Positions 1 through 5,198 of a DNA stretch of 6,211 bases are shown one piece after another (position 1 is the first letter of the stretch; every line of letters begins with the position of its first letter). Made by a program: the position numbers and the translations under genes. Origin of the DNA: Actinomycetes bacterium (GTDB taxonomy: Bacteria; Actinomycetota; Acidimicrobiia; Acidimicrobiales; RAAP-2); contig JAJYWG010000448.1 of the NCBI GenBank assembly GCA_021791615.1, forward strand, positions 1 through 6,211, in the 5' to 3' direction. The notes beneath the pieces were generated by a model. That model saw only the letters and a list, made by a program, of their open reading frames with translations, did not search any database and was not told the origin of the DNA.

Positions 1-1
1 C

Positions 2-82
2 TCGGATGCTCACGGCTCTATCTGTGCAGCAAGCTCAGGATCGGGTGACCCGGCTTACCCGGCCCTGAAGGACCGGGTTTGC
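2..82 (+). other. possible 3' coding fragment of an upstream gene in a different frame
   Basis: Frame 2 is open from the window edge and reads SDAHGSICAASSGSGDPAYP followed by ALKDRV, which looks like ordinary protein. After about position 85 frame 2 turns into arginine- and histidine-rich sequence typical of a shadow frame. From position 69, after the TGA at 66-68, frame 3 reads RTGFAPVQKPIKLAEA and runs directly into the downstream gene. This is what a frameshift between about 66 and 87 inside one longer gene would look like. Relatives of the downstream protein, as I recall the family, carry a long N-terminal part. The fragment is too short to assign a function, and its right edge is an estimate. 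Confidence 0.35.
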
Positions 83-86
83 GCCG

Positions 87-974
87 GTGCAGAAACCGAT
101 CAAGCTGGCGGAGGCTTCGTCCAGCGAGGACGACATCAAGTTGGCCCAAGCCAATCTCAGCGAGAACGCCTGCACTGTTTGGGAGGTTCTGCTCGCCGGC
201 TTGGCGCTTGCATTTTCTGGCTGCGTACCGCCGGCCGCCGGGATCCTCGTCACCGGTCGGTACAGCAGATATCCAGTAGAGTCCCTGTTGTCGGCGATCA
301 CCACCGAGCCAAACCGCATAATCCAAACGTTCAACAGCACCCCCGCGGCGCTCGAGACCTACGGCAACGAGACTCACCACAGCGTCTTTGTCGTTGACAA
401 CCTCAGAGCCCCTGCGTTCTCGATGTCGAAGAACAGGTGCGCTGCAGTCGTCGAGGCACTCGTCTCCCGGAGCTACCAGGCGCCGGGGATGCGTCCGCCC
501 GGGAGGCACGGCGATTACTGCACCCCGCTCATGATCTTCACCGCCACGAGGCCGGTGGACTGGCTCTTGGAGTCGACGCGCGAGCGCCTGCTCGTCGTCG
601 AGATGTGCGATCCGGTGTCCAGCGACGACATCAATACGCTCTATCGGATAGGTGTCGACGGTGCGTTTCGTCGGGTGTTCGGTGGCTTCGTCCGGTGGCT
701 CGCTGGTCGCATCGATGCCGAAAGTCACGGGAAGCCGTATTCGGCTCCCGAATCGTGGCAGGCTCGTCTCAACCGGGAACGAGAGAAGATCGCAGCCTCT
801 TTGCCATACAGTGGGAACTCGTCCTCGGTTCGGAGAAACCTCGTCGCCGGCCTGCAACTTGGATGGGACCTCTGGTCGTCGTTCTGCGCGGAAGCCGCCT
901 CGCTCAACGCCTCGGCAGCTGCACGCCTTCGGGACAGCGGGCTGCTGCGCATCGCCGCAGCGGGGTCGTCGTAG
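87..974 (+). CDS. degenerate DUF927/VirE-like ATPase-fold protein, possibly N-terminally truncated
   Basis: The 295-aa product starts at a GTG without a clear Shine-Dalgarno sequence. Residues 34-210 follow the layout of the DUF927/VirE-like ATPases that I recall from actinobacterial integrative elements. A hydrophobic helix (EVLLAGLALAF) is followed by the strand GILVTG, the signature NSTPAALE (83-90), a Walker B-like strand VFVVDN (100-105), a segment PGMRPPGRHGD (133-143), a strand-turn ERLLVVEM (166-173) and the helix FRRVFGGFVRWLAGRID (194-210). Where active relatives have a P-loop ending GKS/T, this protein has GRYSRYPVE (57-65), with no lysine. Walker B ends DN rather than an acidic pair. 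ATP hydrolysis is therefore doubtful, so it may be a pseudo-ATPase with a structural role or a decaying gene. The upstream frame is closed at 66-68, so an authentic N-terminus may lie in another frame. Family assignment is by pattern memory, not by search. Confidence 0.6.
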   Translation: MQKPIKLAEASSSEDDIKLAQANLSENACTVWEVLLAGLALAFSGCVPPAAGILVTGRYSRYPVESLLSAITTEPNRIIQTFNSTPAALETYGNETHHSVFVVDNLRAPAFSMSKNRCAAVVEALVSRSYQAPGMRPPGRHGDYCTPLMIFTATRPVDWLLESTRERLLVVEMCDPVSSDDINTLYRIGVDGAFRRVFGGFVRWLAGRIDAESHGKPYSAPESWQARLNREREKIAASLPYSGNSSSVRRNLVAGLQLGWDLWSSFCAEAASLNASAAARLRDSGLLRIAAAGSS

Positions 975-1001
975 TCCCAGCTCGATCTCGGGTCCCCGTG
1001 C

Positions 1002-1013
1002 TTGCCCGGGCAA
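1002..1013. promoter_or_regulatory. 12-nt perfect palindrome upstream of the helicase gene (candidate operator)
   Basis: TTGCCCGGGCAA is identical to its reverse complement and lies in the short gap between the ATPase-like gene and the helicase, 57 nt before the helicase ATG. A second perfect palindrome, GGTCGACC, lies at 1034-1041 and overlaps the first direct repeat copy. Such sites commonly bind dimeric repressors, but no matching regulator is visible here, and no convincing -35/-10 pair can be assigned. Regulatory function is inference. Confidence 0.35.
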
Positions 1014-1036
1014 CCAAGTGCTGCAGACCGAACGGT

Positions 1037-1063
1037 CGACCCGATTCTGCGCCCTCTGCACAG
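1037..1063 (+). repeat. 27-nt imperfect direct repeat, copy 1 (5' of helicase)
   Basis: It begins CGACCCGATTCTGCGCC and ends CTCTGCACAG. It matches 3679-3705 at 25 of 27 positions, and both differences are T/C transitions (repeat positions 12 and 20). The copy lies in the intergenic region and ends at the first bases of the helicase Shine-Dalgarno sequence. The offset to copy 2 is 2642 nt, not a multiple of three, so the likeness is at the DNA level and not a shared peptide. Confidence 0.8.
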
Positions 1064-1068
1064 GAAGG
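1062..1068 (+). promoter_or_regulatory. ribosome binding site of the helicase gene
   Basis: AGGAAGG ends two bases before the ATG at 1071 and is the best Shine-Dalgarno match near any possible start of this gene. It supports ATG 1071 over the upstream TTG at 1002, whose extension would code through the palindrome and direct repeat and matches no helicase N-terminus. The short spacing is slightly unusual. Confidence 0.55.
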
Positions 1069-1070
1069 GC

Positions 1071-3743
1071 ATGGCTTCCACCACTGCACCCCAGCCGTCG
1101 CGTTGGGCGCACCAGCCTCGGCTCATTCGCTCCGTCGTCGATGGGCTGCAGCGCCATGACCGGGGCCAGCTCATCGCCGCCTGCGGCTCGGGCAAGACGA
1201 AGATGTGCCTGCGCATCACCGAGAAGCTGGCGGCCGGGCGTCCGACCTTCACTGTCGGCATCTTCGTCCCCTCCATCCACCTCGCCGACCAGGTCCTCTC
1301 CGAGTGGCTGGCGATGGCCGACAAGACCCTGCCCTGGGCGTCCGCGCCGCTCGTCGTCTGCTCGGACGCATCTGTCGGGCGACCAGACGACGAGACCGCA
1401 GCCGAGCTCGCCCACCGTCTCGGCGTCGTGGTCACCGAGGACGCGGTCGTCGTCGCCGACCACCTCAACCAGGGCGGCCCCGGTCTCGTCGTGCTGGTGT
1501 CGACCTACCAGTCCGCCTGCGTCGTGTCGGAGGCCCTGGCAAAGCTCGACACCTCGCTCGACCTCCTCGTCGCTGACGAAGCCCACCACTGCGCGACGAG
1601 GCTCGATTCCCCCTACGCGGCCGTCCTCCACGACGATGCGGAGACGTTGGTGTCTGGTCAGCCCGGCCGCCCGATCACCCCTGTGCCTGCCCGTAAGCGC
1701 CTGTTCACGACGGCCACCCCTCGGGTGCCGAAGGAGGCCAAGTCCGGCGAGCTGACCTGGGCGGGGATGGACGACGAGGCGCTCTTCGGCCCGGTGCTCG
1801 GGCACTTCTCCTTCGCAGAGGCGGTGGACGCCGGCGTGCTCGCCCGCCCGCACGTCGTCGCACTCATGGTCGACGAGGACGTCGTGGCCGAGCGCTTCGG
1901 GAAGGCCGGGCTCGCCTCCACCCGGCACGTGACCCTCCCCGGTGGCGGGACGGGGAGGGTGGACGACCTCGTGCGCACCGTCGCCGTGGGCAAGGCGATG
2001 GCGGCTCCCGACATCGACGCATGGTCGATGATCGGCTTCTGCTCGTCGCTCCGCCGGGCAGAAGAGATCGCCTCTGCCGTCGGACAGCTCCACTCCTGGG
2101 CGCCGGAGGGCTCTGTGCCGTCCGAGCCCGTCCAGACGGCCTTCGTCTCGGGGGCGAGCGAGGTGAAGGACCGCATCGAGCAGATCGCTTTCCTCGCCGC
2201 TGCCCGGGGTGAGGGGCGTCGGGCCTTCGTCGGCAACGCACGGTGCCTCGGCGAGGGCATCGACATCCCCGCCGTCGACGCCGTCGCGTTCTTGGACCCG
2301 AAGGAGTCGATTGTCGACATCGTCCAGGCCGCCGGGCGGGCCATGCGCATCGACCCCGCCCACCCAGCAAAGAGCGCCTTCATCGTTGTGCCCGTGGTCG
2401 TGAAGGCGGGCCAGGACCCACACAAGCACCCGGGCGACTTCAAGACCGTGCTGAAGGTCGTGGCCGCGCTCGACGCCCACGGGTCGACGGTGAACCGCAA
2501 GCTCGCCGCGCTCTGGCGCGAGCACCAGGCGTATGAGCGTGAGGAGGCGGATCGTGACGGTGGTGCAGTTGGCGGGGGAACTCTCGGTGGGGCAGAGGGG
2601 CAGAAGATCGTTGATCCTGGCGCCAACGATCCCCACAATGGTGAGCCCAGCGGCGGTGAGCAGGCCGTCGGCGGTCTTTACACCAGCACCAGCTCAGTCA
2701 CCAGGCCACGGGGCTCGATCGTCCGCCGGCGTGACGGTGGGGTCGACATCGACACCGGCTCGGTCGTCGTCTCTGTCGTTGGGGACCGACGGGTGGAAGC
2801 GAGGGACGTGGCTGACGCGCTCGTGGCCTTCGTCGTCGAGCGGTCGAGGAGCCCGTTCGAGCGTGGGTTGGAGGCGCTCCGGGCCTACGTCACCGAGCAC
2901 GGGAACGCCGACGTGCCACTGCGGCACGCCACTGCTGACGGCTACCGGCTCGGGTTGTGGCTGCAGCACCAGCGCCAGGTACGCAAGATCGGCAAGCTCT
3001 CGCCAGAGCGAACCCGCCAGCTCGAGACGCTCGGTGTGGTCTGGAACCCGATCGACTGCGCATTCGAGCTAGGCATCGAGACCCTGCGGTTCTATCTGGC
3101 CGAGCGCGGAACCGTCGATGTGCCACTGCGGCATACCACCGCTGATGGTTTTCGGCTCGGTGTATGGCTACGTAGCCGTCGTCAGGACTACAAAGTCGGC
3201 CGGCTCACTCCAGAGCGTGTGCGTCGACTCGAGGCCATCGGTGTGGTCTGGAACCTGCTCGATGTCGCTTTCGAGCGGGGGCTCGAGGCGCTCCGGGCTT
3301 ATGTTACCGACAATGGTGACGCCGACGTGCCGAAGCATTACCGCTCTCCTGATGGTTTTCGGCTCGGTGCATGGCTACGTTCCCGTCGTCAAGACTACAA
3401 AGTCGGCCGGCTCACTCCAGAGCGTGTGTGCCGACTCGAGGCCATCGGTGTGGTATGGGAACAGCACGATGCCGCTTTCAAGCACGGACTAGATGCGCTT
3501 CGGGCCTACGTCACCGAGCACGGGGACGCCGACGTGCTGTGCAGCTATACCACCCCCGACGGCTTCCGGCTCGGTTCGTGGCTGAGCACCCGGCGCAAGG
3601 ACTACAAGGCCGGCAAGCTCGCTCTCGACCGCATTCGCCAGCTCGAGGAGCTGGGCGTCCGCTGGAGGATCCCTAACCCGACCCGATTCCGCGCCCCCTG
3701 CACAGAACAGATGACCGCCACGGTGGCGGTGTGCCTCGGATGA
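1071..3743 (+). CDS. DEAH-box SF2 helicase with four C-terminal helicase-associated (HA) repeats
   Basis: The 890-aa product is an ATP-dependent superfamily 2 helicase or translocase acting on nucleic acid, presumably cytoplasmic. Visible motifs are a Q-like N-terminus (RWAHQPRLIRSVVDGL), Walker A AACGSGKT (36-43, Lys42), motif Ia FVPSIHLADQ, Walker B/motif II DEAH (169-172), motif III TATP (214-217), motif V GEGIDIPAVDAVAF (394-407) and motif VI QAAGRAMR (419-426, arginine fingers). A glycine-rich linker (about 493-545) leads to four HA repeats (about 594-865), each ending in tryptophan (658, 727, 796, 865). HA domains are thought to contact nucleic acid. The last 25 residues lie outside the repeats and are partly encoded by direct repeat copy 2. 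The start ATG has a Shine-Dalgarno sequence. The stop overlaps a possible ATGA restart at 3740. The helicase assignment is secure; the substrate is unknown. Confidence 0.93.
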   Translation: MASTTAPQPSRWAHQPRLIRSVVDGLQRHDRGQLIAACGSGKTKMCLRITEKLAAGRPTFTVGIFVPSIHLADQVLSEWLAMADKTLPWASAPLVVCSDASVGRPDDETAAELAHRLGVVVTEDAVVVADHLNQGGPGLVVLVSTYQSACVVSEALAKLDTSLDLLVADEAHHCATRLDSPYAAVLHDDAETLVSGQPGRPITPVPARKRLFTTATPRVPKEAKSGELTWAGMDDEALFGPVLGHFSFAEAVDAGVLARPHVVALMVDEDVVAERFGKAGLASTRHVTLPGGGTGRVDDLVRTVAVGKAMAAPDIDAWSMIGFCSSLRRAEEIASAVGQLHSWAPEGSVPSEPVQTAFVSGASEVKDRIEQIAFLAAARGEGRRAFVGNARCLGEGIDIPAVDAVAFLDPKESIVDIVQAAGRAMRIDPAHPAKSAFIVVPVVVKAGQDPHKHPGDFKTVLKVVAALDAHGSTVNRKLAALWREHQAYEREEADRDGGAVGGGTLGGAEGQKIVDPGANDPHNGEPSGGEQAVGGLYTSTSSVTRPRGSIVRRRDGGVDIDTGSVVVSVVGDRRVEARDVADALVAFVVERSRSPFERGLEALRAYVTEHGNADVPLRHATADGYRLGLWLQHQRQVRKIGKLSPERTRQLETLGVVWNPIDCAFELGIETLRFYLAERGTVDVPLRHTTADGFRLGVWLRSRRQDYKVGRLTPERVRRLEAIGVVWNLLDVAFERGLEALRAYVTDNGDADVPKHYRSPDGFRLGAWLRSRRQDYKVGRLTPERVCRLEAIGVVWEQHDAAFKHGLDALRAYVTEHGDADVLCSYTTPDGFRLGSWLSTRRKDYKAGKLALDRIRQLEELGVRWRIPNPTRFRAPCTEQMTATVAVCLG
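1932..1960. repeat. 10-bp inverted repeat inside the helicase gene
   Basis: ACCCTCCCCG (1932-1941) and CGGGGAGGGT (1951-1960) are perfect reverse complements separated by 9 nt. They encode the glycine-rich turn TLPGGGTGRV between the two helicase lobes. No T-tract follows, so it is not a standard terminator. In DNA this rich in GC, a match of this length could arise by chance together with glycine codon use. Confidence 0.6.
2856..3683 (+). repeat. four tandem 207-nt coding repeats (HA domains)
   Basis: Four units begin at 2856, 3063, 3270 and 3477, each 69 codons long with no length variation. The protein consensus runs FERGLEALRAYVTEHGDADV, then a variable stretch, DGFRLGxWLRSRRQDYKVGR, LTPERVRRLEAIGVVW. 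Units 2 and 3 match at 101 of 108 nt over 3144-3251 versus 3351-3458. Units 1 and 4 match at 35 of 36 nt over 2880-2915 versus 3501-3536. Units 1 and 2 share the block GTGCCACTGCGGCA. This patchwork suggests duplication followed by local gene conversion. Confidence 0.9.
3679..3705 (+). repeat. 27-nt imperfect direct repeat, copy 2 (3' end of helicase)
   Basis: It begins CGACCCGATTCCGCGCC and ends CCCTGCACAG. It is the partner of 1037-1063 with two T/C differences. Here it lies inside the last helicase codons, after the final HA tryptophan (3663-3665), and is followed six bases later by an in-frame ATG (3711) and a palindrome. Sequence before the two copies shows no likeness. Sequence after them shows weak likeness around the ATG (8 of 12). 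Confidence 0.8.
3714..3730. promoter_or_regulatory. 17-nt palindrome at the helicase/OB-protein junction
   Basis: ACCGCCAC, a single central G, and GTGGCGGT form perfect 8-nt arms. As RNA this could fold as a 6-bp stem with a five-base loop. As DNA it could bind a dimeric protein. It lies eight bases after direct repeat copy 2 and 37 nt before the ATG at 3767. It has no T-tract, so it is not a typical terminator. Confidence 0.45.
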
Positions 3744-3766
3744 GGCTCGAGCAGGGAGCAGGCATC

Positions 3767-4237
3767 ATGGATCGGATCACGACTGAGCAGATCATCCTCG
3801 CCGCGGTCGGAGCCGCAGGACCGGTTGGCGACGACCGGCCGGGCTGGCTCGACCGGGTGAGCGACTTGGCCGCAGAGATCACCGTCCTGTGCTCGGACCG
3901 CTCACGTGTGGCACGACGGGTCCAGGGAATCGCCAACTCGAAGGTGTTCACTGCGACCATCGTGGGCGGCAAGCTCGAACCCAGCTCGACGAGGGGCGTC
4001 GTCAACCTGCGCACCAAGGCGACCGAGCAGCACCCCGACAGCATCGAGCAAGCCAGAACCACTCGGACTGACAACCCTGACGGAGCGGCCATGTGGGCCA
4101 GGCTCAAGCAGCTGAAGGGTCACCGCGTGGTCGTGTGGGTGGAGGTACAGGAGTACAACGGCGGCCAGGGCAAGGTTCGCGTCGTCCAGCACGTCGAGGA
4201 CCTCGGCATGGAGAGTTCCGCGGAGAGCGCGGCGTAA
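3767..4237 (+). CDS. hypothetical protein with possible OB-like nucleic-acid-binding domain
   Basis: The 156-aa product has no signal peptide or membrane segment. The N-terminal part (1-60) looks helical. The C-terminal part has several predicted strands: KVFTATIVGGKLEP (59-72), RGVVNLRTKA (76-85), KGHRVVVWVEVQEY (117-130) and GKVRVVQHVEDLG (135-147). A basic/acidic loop containing EQARTTRTDNPDG lies between them. A small all-beta domain beside a helicase and an exonuclease suggests a single-strand-binding or adaptor role, but I recognise no named family. ATG 3767 is chosen because GGGAG (3754-3758) lies eight bases upstream. An ATG at 3740 overlapping the helicase stop (ATGA) and a GTG at 3731 are in the same frame and possible. 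The next gene begins five bases after the stop. Confidence 0.75.
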   Translation: MDRITTEQIILAAVGAAGPVGDDRPGWLDRVSDLAAEITVLCSDRSRVARRVQGIANSKVFTATIVGGKLEPSSTRGVVNLRTKATEQHPDSIEQARTTRTDNPDGAAMWARLKQLKGHRVVVWVEVQEYNGGQGKVRVVQHVEDLGMESSAESAA

Positions 4238-4242
4238 GCACT

Positions 4243-4530
4243 ATGCCTCACTCGATCGACGATCTCGCAGAGCTGGTGGAGTACCACCTCGTCGCCTCCG
4301 CCCCGAACGACGAGGTGGCCCAACGCAACCTCGAACAGCTCGTGCACCGCCTCGAGTTGCTCGTGCCACGTCTGCTGCGAACCGAGACGACGCGTCTGGG
4401 CCGGCGACTCGTCGAGAAGCCGGTCGACGAGTGCCCTGGCTGCTTGGCCAACCGCGCGAGCGGCCTCGGCGAGGAAGAGGTCGCCCGGCGCCACGTGCAG
4501 GTCCGTGGAGCCGTAAGTGGTGCGGCGTGA
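4243..4530 (+). CDS. small hypothetical protein, helical with a single CPGC motif
   Basis: The 95-aa product is not recognised. Residues 4-58 are likely amphipathic helices rich in leucine and charged residues (DLAELVEYHLV, QRNLEQLVHRLELLVPRLL), which would suit a protein-protein contact. CPGC at 64-67 resembles half of a zinc-binding knuckle, but there is no second cysteine pair, so metal binding would need a dimer or a partner. The ATG lies five bases after the preceding stop, with only a distant GGAGAG (4222-4227), so translation is probably coupled. Its stop overlaps the exonuclease start (GTGA). This position between the OB-like protein and the exonuclease suggests an accessory subunit, by context only. 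The longer ORF from 4093 would run over the OB-like gene and is rejected. Confidence 0.65.
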   Translation: MPHSIDDLAELVEYHLVASAPNDEVAQRNLEQLVHRLELLVPRLLRTETTRLGRRLVEKPVDECPGCLANRASGLGEEEVARRHVQVRGAVSGAA

Positions 4531-5165
4531 GACCCGTCTATGGCTTCGACATCGAGACTGACACGACGGTGAACGGCCTCGACCCGCGCGTCTCCCGGGT
4601 CACCTCGGTCGCCGTCTGGTCGCTGACCGAGAAGTCCTGCATCGCCGGTGAGGACGAACGGGAGCTTCTTTTCGAGCTTGCCCGACTCGTCGACCGCCTG
4701 CCGGCCGGGATCATGGCCGGTTGGAACAGCGCGGTGTTCGACCTTCCGTTCCTTGCCACCAGGGCCGAGGCGCTCGGCGTCGAGCTGCCGTTCACGCTCG
4801 TCCCCGACCCGGCGATCGTCCCGAAGTACGACTTCACGCCGCCGCACACCTGCGGCTACCGGGCCTACGTCGGCCGGCACGTGCATGCCGACATCGCCTA
4901 CGCCTATCGGCTCTACGCCAGCCAGTTCGGTGTGTCCTGGTCGCTCAAGCCGGTCGCACGGGCGTTCGGCGGCATCGAGATGATCGAGGTCGACCGGGGG
5001 CGCATGCAAGAGCTCTCAGCCGACGAGCTCGCCGCCTACAACCTGTCCGACGCCCGTGGGACCTGCCTACTTGCCCGTGGGCTGGGCGATCGTCTGGCGG
5101 ATTGGCTGGACTCGCACCGCATCCGAGAGCTCGAGGAGATGCGGGGCAGCGCCCTTCGCGTGTAG
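4527..5165 (+). CDS. DEDDy-type 3'-5' exonuclease (DnaQ/PolB proofreading-like), stand-alone
   Basis: The 212-aa product has the three exonuclease motifs of the DEDD superfamily. Exo I is FDIET (Asp8, Glu10). Exo II is GWNSAVFDLPFL (Asp72). Exo III is YNLSD (Tyr171, Asp175), which places it in the DEDDy branch. The segment VGRHVHADIAYAY (115-127) resembles the region before Exo III in family B polymerase exonuclease domains. All four metal-binding acids are present, so it should be active as a metal-dependent exonuclease releasing nucleotides from 3' ends. There is no polymerase domain, and the protein ends 37 residues after Exo III. The GTG start overlaps the preceding stop as GTGA, and its N-terminus falls directly before Exo I as expected. 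An upstream ATG at 4431 would add 32 low-complexity residues and is rejected. Partners are likely the helicase and OB-like protein. Confidence 0.88.
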   Translation: MRPVYGFDIETDTTVNGLDPRVSRVTSVAVWSLTEKSCIAGEDERELLFELARLVDRLPAGIMAGWNSAVFDLPFLATRAEALGVELPFTLVPDPAIVPKYDFTPPHTCGYRAYVGRHVHADIAYAYRLYASQFGVSWSLKPVARAFGGIEMIEVDRGRMQELSADELAAYNLSDARGTCLLARGLGDRLADWLDSHRIRELEEMRGSALRV

Positions 5166-5170
5166 GAGGT
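5164..5170 (+). promoter_or_regulatory. strong Shine-Dalgarno sequence upstream of the last gene
   Basis: AGGAGGT overlaps the exonuclease stop codon (5163-5165). It is the strongest ribosome binding site in the window but lies 28 nt before the ATG at 5199. A GTG at 5177 has ideal spacing but opens frame 2, which gives arginine-rich shadow sequence. The intervening hairpin may resolve this. Confidence 0.7.
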
Positions 5171-5183
5171 CGCCCGGTGCGCC

Positions 5184-5198
5184 GCCCTCTAAGAGGGC
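5184..5198 (+). promoter_or_regulatory. perfect 6-bp hairpin directly before the start codon
   Basis: GCCCTC, loop TAA, GAGGGC: a GC-rich stem that abuts the ATG at 5199. If folded in the mRNA it removes 15 nt and brings the Shine-Dalgarno sequence to 13 nt from the ATG. The TAA in the loop is also the in-frame stop that bounds the gene on its 5' side. It lacks a T-tract, so a terminator is unlikely. Confidence 0.6.

Noticed and set aside
61..80. Short inverted repeat CCCGG...CCGGG as a terminator
   Set aside because: The stem is only 5 bp with an interrupted interior and no T-tract. It is expected by chance in this base composition.
1002..1070. TTG start extending the helicase by 23 residues
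   Set aside because: The extension runs through the palindrome and the direct repeat. It has no Shine-Dalgarno sequence, and ATG 1071 has AGGAAGG just upstream.
18..2636. 872-codon open frame on the minus strand
   Set aside because: It lies opposite the ATPase-like gene and most of the helicase. The product is rich in Arg, Gly, His and Asp without recognisable motifs, a usual effect of GC-rich third positions on the opposite strand.
2856..3683. CRISPR array or non-coding tandem repeat
   Set aside because: The 207-nt units are contiguous, in frame and encode intact HA domains. There are no short repeats with unique spacers.
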